A DNA stretch of 64,000 nt from G965197675 sp965197675 (GTDB lineage: Bacteria; Chloroflexota; Dehalococcoidia; Plut-88900), in NCBI GenBank assembly GCA_965197675.1, contig OZ240221.1, positions 992,001 through 1,056,000 on the forward strand, in the 5' to 3' direction. The notes below the pieces were generated by a model. It ran no database searches and was not told the DNA's origin. It worked only from the letters and a program-made list of their open reading frames with translations. Shown piece by piece: positions 17,557-25,819 of this stretch (position 1 is its first letter; each line of letters opens with the position of its first letter). The position numbers were made by a program, and so were the translations under genes.

Positions 17557-17973
17557 CTATGCCTTTTGGGGGCCGGCCTTATCCCCCTCCGAGAGGTGAG
17601 CCACTGTTTCGCCCGTGTCAGTGAAGGTGCGGGTAACATGGGTGCCACCGTACACCCATATTATACGCAAGGCGCCATCTCCGATATTGACGAACCTGTG
17701 AGGTGTCCCCGCCGGTACGAACACCGTGTCCCAGGGCTTTACCTCCTGTGCCATGCCCTCTGATTCGAACCTACCCATCCCATTGAGAATTGTTACCGAT
17801 TCATCTACGTTGTGGGTGTGGAGGCGGATTGCTGCGCCTCGGGGAAAGGTGGTAACTCCGTTTACGAAGTTCTTGGCTCCGTCGGCTTCCCTGACCAACG
17901 GTTTGGTGCTGACACCGGAGCCCCGATCCATAGATGGGACTTGATCGAACATAAATACCTGGGCCTTCTTCAT
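17557..17973 (-). CDS. Cupin domain protein
   Basis: A 138-residue single-domain cupin. Cupin motif 1 is seen as HTHNVDESVTILNGMGRFE (metal-binding His, His, Glu) and motif 2 as DTVFVPAGTPHRFVNIGD (His). It is likely a metal-dependent isomerase, dioxygenase or sugar-binding protein; no further assignment is possible. Its start ATG at 17973 is preceded by GAAGGA. It lies 21 bases behind the SDR gene on the same strand and is probably its operon partner. Confidence 0.82.
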   Translation of the reverse strand: MKKAQVFMFDQVPSMDRGSGVSTKPLVREADGAKNFVNGVTTFPRGAAIRLHTHNVDESVTILNGMGRFESEGMAQEVKPWDTVFVPAGTPHRFVNIGDGALRIIWVYGGTHVTRTFTDTGETVAHLSEGDKAGPQKA

Positions 17974-17994
17974 GGTTCCTTCTCCATGCAGCTG

Positions 17995-18756
17995 CTACTG
18001 AGTGACGTACCCTCCATCGACTGACATTATGTGGCCAGTCACAAAAGACGCCGCGTTGGAGCAGAGCCATACCACCGCATCGGCCTGCTCTTTGGGATCA
18101 GCTATCCGCCCGATGGGTAGGGCGGTTATGAACTGCTCCTCGGTCTCCACACCTGTGGCAAAGCCTCGCTCCAACAAGGGTGTTCGAGTAGGCCCTGGGC
18201 AAATTGCGTTCACCCGGATACCCGACCTAGCATATTCGATGGCTGCCGTCTTGGTGAGCCCGACAACCCCGAATTTGCTGGCCGCATAGCCCGAATCGTT
18301 GGCGCCGCCCACCAGCCCCATTATCGACGAGGTGTTGACAATTGCCCCGCCTCCCTGCTCGAGCATCCGGGAAATCTCGTATTTCATGCACAGCCACACG
18401 CCTTTGAGGTTGACAGCGATCATATCGTCCCACAAATCCTCGGGGAACTCGTGGGTTGGGCCGAAAGGCTGATCAACGGCGGCATTGTTGTGAGCGTAGT
18501 CCAGTCGGCCGTAGACTTCGATGACTCTTTTCACCAAAGCCTCCACCTCCGATGACTTGGAAACATCGGTTTTTACGAAGATGGCCTTGCCGCCCTCATC
18601 CTCAATCATCCGAACAGTTTCATCTCCACCTTCAGCGTCTATGTCGGCGATGGCCACATTCGCCCCTTCCTTGGAAAAGGCCAGTGCAGTGGCTCTTCCT
18701 ATACCTGAGCCTCCGCCCGTCACCAGCGCCACCTTTCCTGTCATGCTAGATGCCAT
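17995..18756 (-). CDS. Short-chain dehydrogenase/reductase (SDR)
   Basis: Classical NAD(P)-dependent SDR of 253 aa. Cofactor motif TGGGSGIGRATALAF (about 13-19), the NNAAV strand, catalytic Ser in NTSSIMGLVGG, the YAASKFG motif (Tyr/Lys), and the closing ASFVTGHIMSVDGGY typical of FabG-like enzymes. An acidic residue at the end of strand 2 (IADID) suggests NAD preference. It oxidises or reduces an unknown alcohol or ketone and forms a two-gene unit with the cupin downstream. Confidence 0.9.
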   Translation of the reverse strand: MASSMTGKVALVTGGGSGIGRATALAFSKEGANVAIADIDAEGGDETVRMIEDEGGKAIFVKTDVSKSSEVEALVKRVIEVYGRLDYAHNNAAVDQPFGPTHEFPEDLWDDMIAVNLKGVWLCMKYEISRMLEQGGGAIVNTSSIMGLVGGANDSGYAASKFGVVGLTKTAAIEYARSGIRVNAICPGPTRTPLLERGFATGVETEEQFITALPIGRIADPKEQADAVVWLCSNAASFVTGHIMSVDGGYVTQ

Positions 18757-18923
18757 CTACATTTCCTCGCATACTACGTCAAAGAGAATTCTACAATCGG
18801 AGTTTCGTATTATAGCATCTCCACGTGGGGATATTGTGCAGTTGACAGTGAATAGGCCCTCGGTTATCTTTGATGTCGCCTCGCTCACTGATGCCATCAT
18901 AAATGCACTAGGTAGGAGGAGCC

Positions 18924-19730
18924 ATGCCTGTCTTGAGAGATTTCACCTTACAGAATCCAGACGTCCAACCGGACGTAGATTTCTACGAGAAGATAAGGGC
19001 TTCCAAATCCCAGTTCAAGCTGGCCACCTCCTTCGTGATTCCACCCTTCGAGGGTCGAGGGTTCATCGTTAAGAAGGGGCAATCCTTTCGGATTATCGAG
19101 GAAGAGGGGGTTCAGATAGGAGACCTGATAGTGTGGAATGCCACCAACCCCAAAGAGTTCCTAAGCGCCACCCGAACCTGGACACTGGAGGGTTGGGTGA
19201 TTAAATTGTTCACCCGCTTGTGGTCGGAGTTACCGACGCTTCGTCCCATGGCCACCTGCATCGACGATACGGTTGTGTCGGAAGATGAAGGTTTCTATCA
19301 TCACTGGATAGGCACTCACTGTGCCACCGAGTGGACAGAGATGAGGGTTGGTTTACCAGGACTGAACTCATGCCACATCAATTTCCTCCAGGCGATAGAG
19401 CCCTTCGGTCTGAAGGAAGAGGACATCCACGATAACCTGAACCTGTTTCAGAAGATGACCCTGGAACCGGAGAGTGGAAAGATAATGGCAACCCGAAGCG
19501 ACTCGAAGGCGGGGGACCATATCGAGTTTTTTGCAGAGATGGATCTTTTGGCTGCAGTTACCGTTTGCCCCAACGGAGACAACGCCAGATACTACAGCAT
19601 ACCCGGGAAAGATGTAGTCCACCCCCTGCGCATAGAAGTCTACGATACGGAGTTCGAACCCAAGGCATTCCCTACCTGGACCGATTGGCGACCGAGATGG
19701 CAGGGCAAGTGGACTCCCCCAGATAGCTAA
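18924..19730 (+). CDS. DUF1989 (urea carboxylase-associated family) protein
   Basis: A 268-residue protein of the DUF1989 family, members of which occur near urea carboxylase/amidolyase genes and in purine or glycine-cleavage-like contexts. Family features are visible: IEEEGVQIGDLIVWNA, the SATRTWTLEGWVIKLFT region, and the C-terminal LAAVTVCPNGDN. Cys and His residues (HHWIGTHCATEW) could bind a metal. No urea carboxylase is nearby; instead it heads a cluster with a triple RidA protein and CoA-ester genes. The start ATG has GTAGGAGGAGCC directly upstream, a strong ribosome site. Confidence 0.8.
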   Translation: MPVLRDFTLQNPDVQPDVDFYEKIRASKSQFKLATSFVIPPFEGRGFIVKKGQSFRIIEEEGVQIGDLIVWNATNPKEFLSATRTWTLEGWVIKLFTRLWSELPTLRPMATCIDDTVVSEDEGFYHHWIGTHCATEWTEMRVGLPGLNSCHINFLQAIEPFGLKEEDIHDNLNLFQKMTLEPESGKIMATRSDSKAGDHIEFFAEMDLLAAVTVCPNGDNARYYSIPGKDVVHPLRIEVYDTEFEPKAFPTWTDWRPRWQGKWTPPDS

Positions 19731-19752
19731 GCAATCTCTTCGGAGAGACTAG

Positions 19753-20955
19753 TTGCCTAGACTCAAGACCCTATATCCTGATCCCTTTCCCTATCTGGAC
19801 TACCGAAGGTACGCCTATGCAATGGGCGTGGCATCGGGCGACGTGATTTGGACGGCGGGACAGATTGCCGACAAGTACGACACTGAAGCAGGACGAATGG
19901 TGGTGGAGGGTGATCTGAACGCCCAGGTACGCATGGTGTACGACAAGATTGCCTTGATACTGGACTCGGGCGGCCTGGGCCTCAAAGACGTAGTCCATGT
20001 CGTCGAATACATTACCCCAGCCGCTATGGAGTCATATCAGCAAAGCATGGAGGCGCGGCGACACTATTTCAATGACCAGTTGCCGGCTACAAGCACCATC
20101 GTAGTCAATCGGTTGCTCAGGCCCAACAGCCTTATCGAGGTAGAGGCTGTGGCCATAGGCGGGAACTCACCAAGACGAGCTAACAGCATTGGTCCGGCTC
20201 TTCCAGGAAAGCTTCCAACACCCTCCGTTGTCGAGAAGGGGGACATGGTCTTCTTGGGCACTCAAGTCTCCATGGATGGAGAGAGTGGACAACTGGTGGC
20301 GCCTGGCGACGTGGTGGGCCAAGCCAGCAAGATATACCAAAACATGAGTGAACTGTTGTACGCCGCCGGAGCGACCCCTCGGGACGTGGTCAAAACCGTC
20401 GATTACATACATGAGTCTGCACTGTCTCGATATAAGGACACCGCCCAAGTACGCCGAGACTTCTTTGGGGATGAGGTCCCTGCTTCAACGGGAGTGATAG
20501 CCCAAGACATGCTCATCCCTGGAGCGATGCTGGAGGTCTGGGCAATAGCGGTAAAGAATAGTGAACCCTCTAGAAGATACACCTCTGGTTGGCCTAACAT
20601 CGGGCGCTTGACTTTTCGTCCAGGCGTCAGGAAAGGTGATTTGCTTTGTCTATCCGGCATGGCAGGGACAGACCCTACATCGGGCTCTATCGAGGTAGGT
20701 GACCTGGTAGCTCAGACCCAGCGAATCTACGAGAAGGCAGAGGTTGTCCTGACCGAGGCGGGCATGTCCATGGCCAACGTTGTTCAGACCGTCGATTACG
20801 TCACTCCAGAGGCGTTGCCCAACTATAGGTATACTGGAGATATCCGCAAACGGTTCTTCGCGGACAGATTTCCAGCCGCCACGGGAATAATAGTCAAGCG
20901 ACTGCTTCGCCCCGAATATTTGATAGAGATCGACTTCACTGCGGTAGCCGAATAG
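19753..20955 (+). CDS. Triple-domain RidA (YjgF/YER057c/UK114) family protein
   Basis: 400 residues made of three tandem RidA domains, about 15-135, 150-270 and 285-400. Each shows the family pattern: a GD(V/M/L)-hydrophobic opening (SGDVIWTAGQI, KGDMVFLGTQV, KGDLLCLSGMA), a middle 'V..VEYIT / VKTVDYIH / VQTVDYVT' strand, and a closing 'P A(S) T ... L ... P ..L(I/M) E(V/I)' segment. Single-domain RidA proteins form trimers and hydrolyse reactive enamine/imine intermediates at subunit interfaces; a three-in-one chain could form a pseudo-trimer by itself (inference). The start is a TTG at 19753 with CGGAGAG before it; a later Met would cut the first domain. It follows the DUF1989 gene by 22 bases. 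Confidence 0.85.
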   Translation: MPRLKTLYPDPFPYLDYRRYAYAMGVASGDVIWTAGQIADKYDTEAGRMVVEGDLNAQVRMVYDKIALILDSGGLGLKDVVHVVEYITPAAMESYQQSMEARRHYFNDQLPATSTIVVNRLLRPNSLIEVEAVAIGGNSPRRANSIGPALPGKLPTPSVVEKGDMVFLGTQVSMDGESGQLVAPGDVVGQASKIYQNMSELLYAAGATPRDVVKTVDYIHESALSRYKDTAQVRRDFFGDEVPASTGVIAQDMLIPGAMLEVWAIAVKNSEPSRRYTSGWPNIGRLTFRPGVRKGDLLCLSGMAGTDPTSGSIEVGDLVAQTQRIYEKAEVVLTEAGMSMANVVQTVDYVTPEALPNYRYTGDIRKRFFADRFPAATGIIVKRLLRPEYLIEIDFTAVAE

Positions 20956-21043
20956 CTGCCTTGTCTCGACCCAACCCCTGTAGTACCATACCCAACTGGC
21001 AGTAACCCGCTTTTCATAAAATCTTCATCCCAGGAAGGATCCT

Positions 21044-21550
21044 ATGTCGGAAGAATCATCCGTTCTGAAACAGCTAAAGAGCATGGTCGGCAAGGAGATG
21101 TTGGTCACCGCTCCTGAAGAGGTAAGCCAGGCGTCAATCCGGTACTTCGCCAAAGCCGTAGGCGACCTTAACCCTGTGTACTACGATGAAGAATACGCCC
21201 AAAAGACCCGCCATAAGGGCATCATAGCTCCGCCTACCTTTGTATGTGAGAGCATGCAGTACCTTGTTGGTGATGTGGATGAGGTGGGAGGGCCGGCGCG
21301 TCGACTGAGGTTGCCTGTAGGCACCGAGATTCGAGGTGGAAACGACTACGAGTTCTTCCAGCCTCTTCGCCCCGACGATATTATGACTGCTCACTGGAAG
21401 GTGCTGGACGTGTATGAGAAGGTGGGTAAGAAATACGGGAAGATGTACTTCCTGGTGTACGACATTACCTACACCAACCAGAGAGATGAACTCCTGGCCG
21501 TAAACCACGAGTGGCTCGTCTTTCTGGACTCGGAGAACAATAAGAGTTGA
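21044..21550 (+). CDS. MaoC-like FAS1-type dehydratase (N-terminal half-domain)
   Basis: A 168-residue hot-dog-fold protein of the MaoC_dehydrat_N type. The segment RYFAKAVGDLNPVYYDEEYA followed by GIIAPPTFVCESM is diagnostic. Such proteins act as hydratases or dehydratases on acyl-CoA esters, often pairing with a separate MaoC protein; that partner may be the MaoC gene at 24089. The start ATG is preceded by AGGAAGGATCCT. Its stop TGA overlaps the TTG start of the next CoA-transferase, so it is coupled to that gene. Confidence 0.85.
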   Translation: MSEESSVLKQLKSMVGKEMLVTAPEEVSQASIRYFAKAVGDLNPVYYDEEYAQKTRHKGIIAPPTFVCESMQYLVGDVDEVGGPARRLRLPVGTEIRGGNDYEFFQPLRPDDIMTAHWKVLDVYEKVGKKYGKMYFLVYDITYTNQRDELLAVNHEWLVFLDSENNKS

Positions 21551-22812
21551 CGATAGAGAGCGGGGCCGCTTCGGAGACGTCGTCTGATCATACGTTTCCC
21601 CTATCCGGCATTAGAGTTGTCGATTACGGTGATTTCATTTCCGGCCCTTACTGTGCTCGCCTCCTTGCTGACGCCGGGGCCGATGTGATAAAAGTAGAGC
21701 CCCCCCAAGGCGACGAAGCGAGGCGCAGAGGCCCTTTCCCTGAAGACAAACCCGATTCCAACAAGAGTGGCCTGTTCATGTATCTCAACATCAACAAAAG
21801 AGGAATGGCGCTCGACTTATCTCAATCTCAAGACAGGGAGACCTTCCGGGAGCTACTCGGGGATGCCGACATCCTGGTGGAAAACCGTTCGCCTGAGTCG
21901 ATGAAGAGGCAGGGATTAGACTATTCCAGCCTGCATGAACTGTTTCCCAGCCTGATAGTCACCTCCATATCACCCTTCGGGCAAACAGGGCCATATAGAG
22001 ATTGCAAAGGTGATGACCTGATCGCCATAAACATGGGCGGGCTGGCATATGCCAGCCCCGGTCTACCCGACCACGTCGAAGACCCTGCTGTAGAACTACC
22101 TCTACGTCCGGCCACCTATCTATCAGATTTTGCCGCGGGAGTTGTAGCAACCTCAGCGACCTTTCTCGCTCTTATTAGCCGTCGGAGAGATGGACTAGGG
22201 CGCCATGTGGATGTCTCACAGCAAGAGGTAATCGCTTCAATGATGGTGTGGGATATCACACACCACTCGTATCTGGGAACACCCAAACCCCGACATCCTA
22301 CAATTCAGGCTGGCCTAGCTCCCAATACCTACCTGCCCTGTAAGGACGGATACGTAGCCATAGTCACCTTCAGCGACGCCCACTGGGAAAAGCTGGCTGA
22401 AATTATGGGTGTCCAAGACCTGGCAAAGAACGAGCTTTTTCAGGAATCACCATCCAGGGCCCAGTACTGGGATGCGTTAGAGCCGATAATCCTGGAATGG
22501 ACGATGGCCCACACGGGCAAGGAGATACTAGAGCTAACCCAGTCCAAAGGCCTGCCCTGTTTTCCAGCCTATGAGATATCCCAAACGCTGAACTCGGAGC
22601 ACGTGAAGGAGAGGGACTCTTTGACAAAGGTGCAAGCCGAGGGAGTGTCTTGGGAGATGCCTAAATTGCCCTTCCGCTACTCTGAGATGCCATCCTTTCC
22701 CATAACGCCCGCCCCGCGCTTGGGAGAGCATACGGAATCCATATTAGAGGAGCTGTACCATGAAGAAGAGACGGTGGGAGTTCGCCCATCGATAGGTAGT
22801 GGTTCCAGGTGA
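21547..22812 (+). CDS. CaiB/BaiF family CoA-transferase
   Basis: Class III CoA-transferase of 421 aa, transferring CoA between carboxylic acids. Family signatures: LSGIRVVDYGDFISGPYCARLLADAGADVIKVEPP is the N-terminal region, NINKRGMALDLSQ follows, and the probable catalytic Asp lies in ATYLSDFAAGVVA; GRHVDVSQQEVIASM closes the catalytic domain. The start is a TTG overlapping the preceding TGA (TTGA). It forms a tight unit with the MaoC-like gene before it and a second CaiB/BaiF gene after it. The substrate is unknown; formyl-, carnitinyl-, mesaconyl- and succinyl-CoA users all belong here. Confidence 0.88.
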   Translation: MTIESGAASETSSDHTFPLSGIRVVDYGDFISGPYCARLLADAGADVIKVEPPQGDEARRRGPFPEDKPDSNKSGLFMYLNINKRGMALDLSQSQDRETFRELLGDADILVENRSPESMKRQGLDYSSLHELFPSLIVTSISPFGQTGPYRDCKGDDLIAINMGGLAYASPGLPDHVEDPAVELPLRPATYLSDFAAGVVATSATFLALISRRRDGLGRHVDVSQQEVIASMMVWDITHHSYLGTPKPRHPTIQAGLAPNTYLPCKDGYVAIVTFSDAHWEKLAEIMGVQDLAKNELFQESPSRAQYWDALEPIILEWTMAHTGKEILELTQSKGLPCFPAYEISQTLNSEHVKERDSLTKVQAEGVSWEMPKLPFRYSEMPSFPITPAPRLGEHTESILEELYHEEETVGVRPSIGSGSR

Positions 22813-24044
22813 TGATGGCCGGCAAAGACGGTAGAGATCCTCTTCCCTTAGAGGGGATACGAGTGGTTGACCTGGGGGTTTCGGTGGTGGCGCCGTTCAT
22901 CACTCAGTGGCTTGCATTTATGGGCGCTGAGGTAATAGTTCTGGAAAGCAACAAACGAGCTTATAACAGGACGTGGCCCCCTTTTGCTGATGCCGTTCCT
23001 GGCATCAATCGAGCGGGCACTTTCAACCTACTCTATGGAAGCAAACTGAGCTGTACTCTGGACTTGAGTGATCATCGAGGAGTGGAGCTAGCCAGGGAGA
23101 TCATATTGCTCAGCGATGTCTTGGTCGAGAACCTGTCCTACGGCAGCATGGATAAGCTGGGCCTCTCTTATGATGATCTGCTCTTTTCGAGGCCGGACCT
23201 GCTGATCCTCACCATCAGCGCCTTTGGTAGGACCGGTCCCATGAAAAGCTACGTAGGCTATCATAGCGCCGTACTCCTGTATAGCGGCCTGGCAGCAATT
23301 ACTGGATACGAGGGCGATCCGCCTCGGATTCTTGGCTCTGTATACCCTGACCCCCTGTCAGGCACCTTTGGTACGCTGGCACTGCTCGAGGCTTTGTACC
23401 ATCGCACTAACACAGGTCAAGGGCAGCACATAGACCTGGCGATGCACGAGTCTATGATGAATGTCATGCCAGGCCCGATAATCGACTTTACGCTGAACGG
23501 GCGGGATAGCACTCGCGTTGGCAATCGAGATCAAGTGAAGGTTCCCCACAATGTCTATCCCTGCAAAGAGAAAGACACGTGGGCAGCGATTTCCGTCGGC
23601 AGTGAAGAAGAATGGCAGACATTATGCCAGGTTGCAGGACATTCAGAGTGGTCAACGCACCCTAAATTCAAGGACGCTGCCAGCCGGCAGGCTAATACAA
23701 AGGAGCTAGACGCCCTTATAGGACAGTGGACGGCTCAACACTCGGCATATCATATTATGGAGGAACTTCAGTATTGGGGAGTATCTGCCGGGCCTTCTCT
23801 GGATGCCAAGGGTATTTTGAACGACCCTCATCTGAATGAGCGAGGATTTATTATCGAAACCGAGCATCCCGAAGTTGGACGCCGCTCTACCGTGGGGGGG
23901 CCCTGGCAAATAAGCGATACTCCAGAGCAGAACTATGCCCAGGCGCCCCTCATAGGTCAACACACGGAATATGTTTTATGCGAGCTGCTGGGCCTATCTC
24001 GAAGTGAATTGGAGAGGCTAACTGAGGAAAAAGCGACCTGCTAG
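22812..24044 (+). CDS. CaiB/BaiF family CoA-transferase
   Basis: Second class III CoA-transferase of the cluster (410 aa), clearly a distant paralogue of its neighbour. It opens IRVVDLGVSVVAPFITQWL and carries the probable catalytic Asp in SVYPDPLSGTFG, followed by GQGQHIDLAMHESMMNVM. GTG at 22809 and ATGs at 22812 and 22815 are all possible starts; the ATG at 22812 overlaps the previous stop by one base. Two unlike CaiB/BaiF chains encoded together may form a heteromeric enzyme or act on successive substrates (inference). Confidence 0.87.
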   Translation: MMAGKDGRDPLPLEGIRVVDLGVSVVAPFITQWLAFMGAEVIVLESNKRAYNRTWPPFADAVPGINRAGTFNLLYGSKLSCTLDLSDHRGVELAREIILLSDVLVENLSYGSMDKLGLSYDDLLFSRPDLLILTISAFGRTGPMKSYVGYHSAVLLYSGLAAITGYEGDPPRILGSVYPDPLSGTFGTLALLEALYHRTNTGQGQHIDLAMHESMMNVMPGPIIDFTLNGRDSTRVGNRDQVKVPHNVYPCKEKDTWAAISVGSEEEWQTLCQVAGHSEWSTHPKFKDAASRQANTKELDALIGQWTAQHSAYHIMEELQYWGVSAGPSLDAKGILNDPHLNERGFIIETEHPEVGRRSTVGGPWQISDTPEQNYAQAPLIGQHTEYVLCELLGLSRSELERLTEEKATC

Positions 24045-24088
24045 CAATAGGTGGGGAAGTGAACAAACCAGAGAAAAGGGGGGAGCTA

Positions 24089-24529
24089 ATGACGACGAAA
24101 ACATTGTACTATGAGGATATAAAGGTAGGGGACGAGATTCCGGCCTTAGTGAAGCCCATCACATCGGTCGGCATGGTGATGTATGCTGCCGCAACGTGGG
24201 ACTTTCACAGATATCACCACGATCAAGAGTTCACTAAAGAGATGGGATTTGACCGCCCATTTGTGGATGGGCAGGAACTGGGAGCTTATCTTGCTCAACT
24301 GGTCGTCGATTGGGCTGGAGTGGATGCAACCCTCAAGCGACTAAAGTATCGTTTCGCCGAGTTCGTACATTCCGGCGATTCCTTGACCTGCAAAGGAAAT
24401 GTGAGTGACAAGTCGGAGGCGGACGGCGAGAAAATAGTCGAGTGCGACTTGTGGATAGAGAATCAAGAAGGTGCCCGGGTGCTGGACCAAGGCAAGGGGA
24501 TCATAGCTTTCCACTCTCGATCTTCCTAA
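24089..24529 (+). CDS. MaoC family dehydratase (hot-dog fold)
   Basis: A 146-residue MaoC-like hydratase. It begins YYEDIKVGDEIPALVKPIT and contains the motif ATWDFHRYHHDQEF with FVDGQELGAYL, where the family's Asp-His catalytic pair lies. The start I use (ATG, 24089) has GGGGGGAGCTA before it; a GTG at 24059 would add 10 residues containing that ribosome site. Last gene of the DUF1989-RidA-MaoC-CaiB-CaiB-MaoC cluster; likely hydrates an enoyl-CoA made by the CoA-transferases. Confidence 0.85.
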   Translation: MTTKTLYYEDIKVGDEIPALVKPITSVGMVMYAAATWDFHRYHHDQEFTKEMGFDRPFVDGQELGAYLAQLVVDWAGVDATLKRLKYRFAEFVHSGDSLTCKGNVSDKSEADGEKIVECDLWIENQEGARVLDQGKGIIAFHSRSS

Positions 24530-24560
24530 GACGAACGTTTATGGGAGGAAAGCCTTCGGG

Positions 24561-24758
24561 TCAGGAAAGGGCCTCGGCGTAGTCCAGGTTGTGCAGGAAG
24601 ATCTGCCCCTCGCTAGACCCCTCGATTATTTTAACTTCGTGTACGTACATATCGTGGGATTCTATATGAGTGGTCTTGCCGGTAGTCTCAACCGTTAGAC
24701 CACCGGCGCTCTTGAAGCGCAGACCAGCCTCTACACTATCCGACTCGGCGTACTTCAT
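24561..24758 (-). CDS. Small conserved-looking hypothetical protein
   Basis: 65 residues, soluble, with an alternating beta pattern (GLTVETTGKTTHIESHDMYV, EVKIIEGSSEGQIFLHNL). CAGAGGT precedes the ATG at 24758. It is not shadowed by another gene and its codon use resembles real genes. I do not recognise a family. It converges with the MaoC gene. Confidence 0.5.
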   Translation of the reverse strand: MKYAESDSVEAGLRFKSAGGLTVETTGKTTHIESHDMYVHEVKIIEGSSEGQIFLHNLDYAEALS

Positions 24759-24898
24759 CGCTGTTTACCTCTGGGTGTGAAAACAATCTAGGCACGAAAT
24801 CTATTGTAATATAACCCAGGGGAGATGGGAGAACAAGGGTTTGGCCAAGTATGACTAGTCTGTGGAGTATGTGGGTTAGGTGAAGCAAGGAGGCCGGA

Positions 24899-25261
24899 AT
24901 GGTACAAATAACCAGCGAGAAGTGCGTAGCGTGTAGACGTGATTCCCCTTACGTTACAGATCAGGAGATTGCCGAGCTTCGTCCCCAGGTGCCTGCGTGG
25001 GAGCTTCTAGTGGAGGATGACATTAGGAAGTTGGACCGGATTTTCCAATTCCCCAACTTCGCACAGGCGCTAGCCTTCACCAACTCGGTGGGTCTGCTGG
25101 CTGAGGAGGAGGGACATCACCCTCGGCTCATCACAGAATGGGGTAGAGTAAGGGTTACCTGGTGGACCCATAAGATACGCAACCTCCATCGGAACGACTT
25201 CATTATGGCAGCCAAGACTGACCAGTTGCAACATGAAATCAGCCAGGGGGCCGAAGCCTAG
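24899..25261 (+). CDS. 4a-hydroxytetrahydrobiopterin dehydratase (pterin carbinolamine dehydratase)
   Basis: Removes water from 4a-hydroxy-tetrahydropterin (120 aa, family length). The active-site signature EGHHPRLITEWGRVRVTWWT and HRNDFIMAAKTDQL are both present. The N-terminal CVACRRDS matches the usual C.AC start. AGGAGG lies 8 bases before the ATG. No aromatic amino acid hydroxylase is in the window, so its role here may be pterin recycling or another cofactor function. It converges with, and overlaps by four bases, the RidA gene on the other strand. Confidence 0.92.
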   Translation: MVQITSEKCVACRRDSPYVTDQEIAELRPQVPAWELLVEDDIRKLDRIFQFPNFAQALAFTNSVGLLAEEEGHHPRLITEWGRVRVTWWTHKIRNLHRNDFIMAAKTDQLQHEISQGAEA

Positions 25262-25665
25262 TCTGGAAGAATGGCTATTACATCCACTTCCACGCGAGAA
25301 CTCATGGGTACCAGTCCTGTCAGCACGCCAGTGCTGGCAACGGGTGACGTGAAATAACGCTCCATGATTTTGTAAACGGGGTCGAAATCCTCAACATGAG
25401 TCAGGTACGCGTTCCTTTTGACCACGTTGTCGAAGGATGTTCCTGCCTCCTCTAGAATAGCCTTTATGTTTTCCATGACTTGGACAGCCTGCTCCTCGAT
25501 GCTTCCCATCTCTCCTATCTTTTCTCGTCCCTCCTTCGGGTCTATTCCGGGCTTGTTGGCTACCTGACCAGTAACAAATAGAAAGTTACCCGCCTTAACT
25601 CCATGAGCGCTGGTCTTGACGAAGGCTGGTGCGATCTTAGGTGAGTTGACTACCTCTCTCTTCAT
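25258..25665 (-). CDS. RidA family protein
   Basis: Single-domain RidA/YjgF protein of 135 aa. It carries HGVKAGNFLFVTGQVANKPG, AGTSFDNVVKRNAYLTHVED and the closing TGLVPMSSRVEVDVIAIL. Family role is deaminating reactive enamine/imine intermediates from PLP enzymes; a PLP aminotransferase lies just beyond on the other strand, which fits. AGGAGAGAG precedes the start. The canonical catalytic Arg position is not certain by eye. Confidence 0.85.
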   Translation of the reverse strand: MKREVVNSPKIAPAFVKTSAHGVKAGNFLFVTGQVANKPGIDPKEGREKIGEMGSIEEQAVQVMENIKAILEEAGTSFDNVVKRNAYLTHVEDFDPVYKIMERYFTSPVASTGVLTGLVPMSSRVEVDVIAILPD

Positions 25666-25767
25666 TCTCTCTCCTCCTTAGAGACTGTCTGCGTATATTA
25701 CAAGCTCTCTCAAAGAGTCGCTAGAAGCACTATTAATCTTCTGAATGAGAATTCACAGGTTTCACCG

Positions 25768-25776
25768 TGATATAAT
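25768..25776 (+). promoter_or_regulatory. Extended -10 promoter for the aminotransferase gene
   Basis: TGATATAAT, an exact extended -10, lies 44 bases before the GTG at 25820. Its place inside the longest possible reading frame argues that translation begins at 25820, not at the ATG at 25745. Confidence 0.45.
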
Positions 25777-25819
25777 CGTGGCACTGTTGACTTCAAGACT
25801 CATGGGAGGTAGGTCTGCC

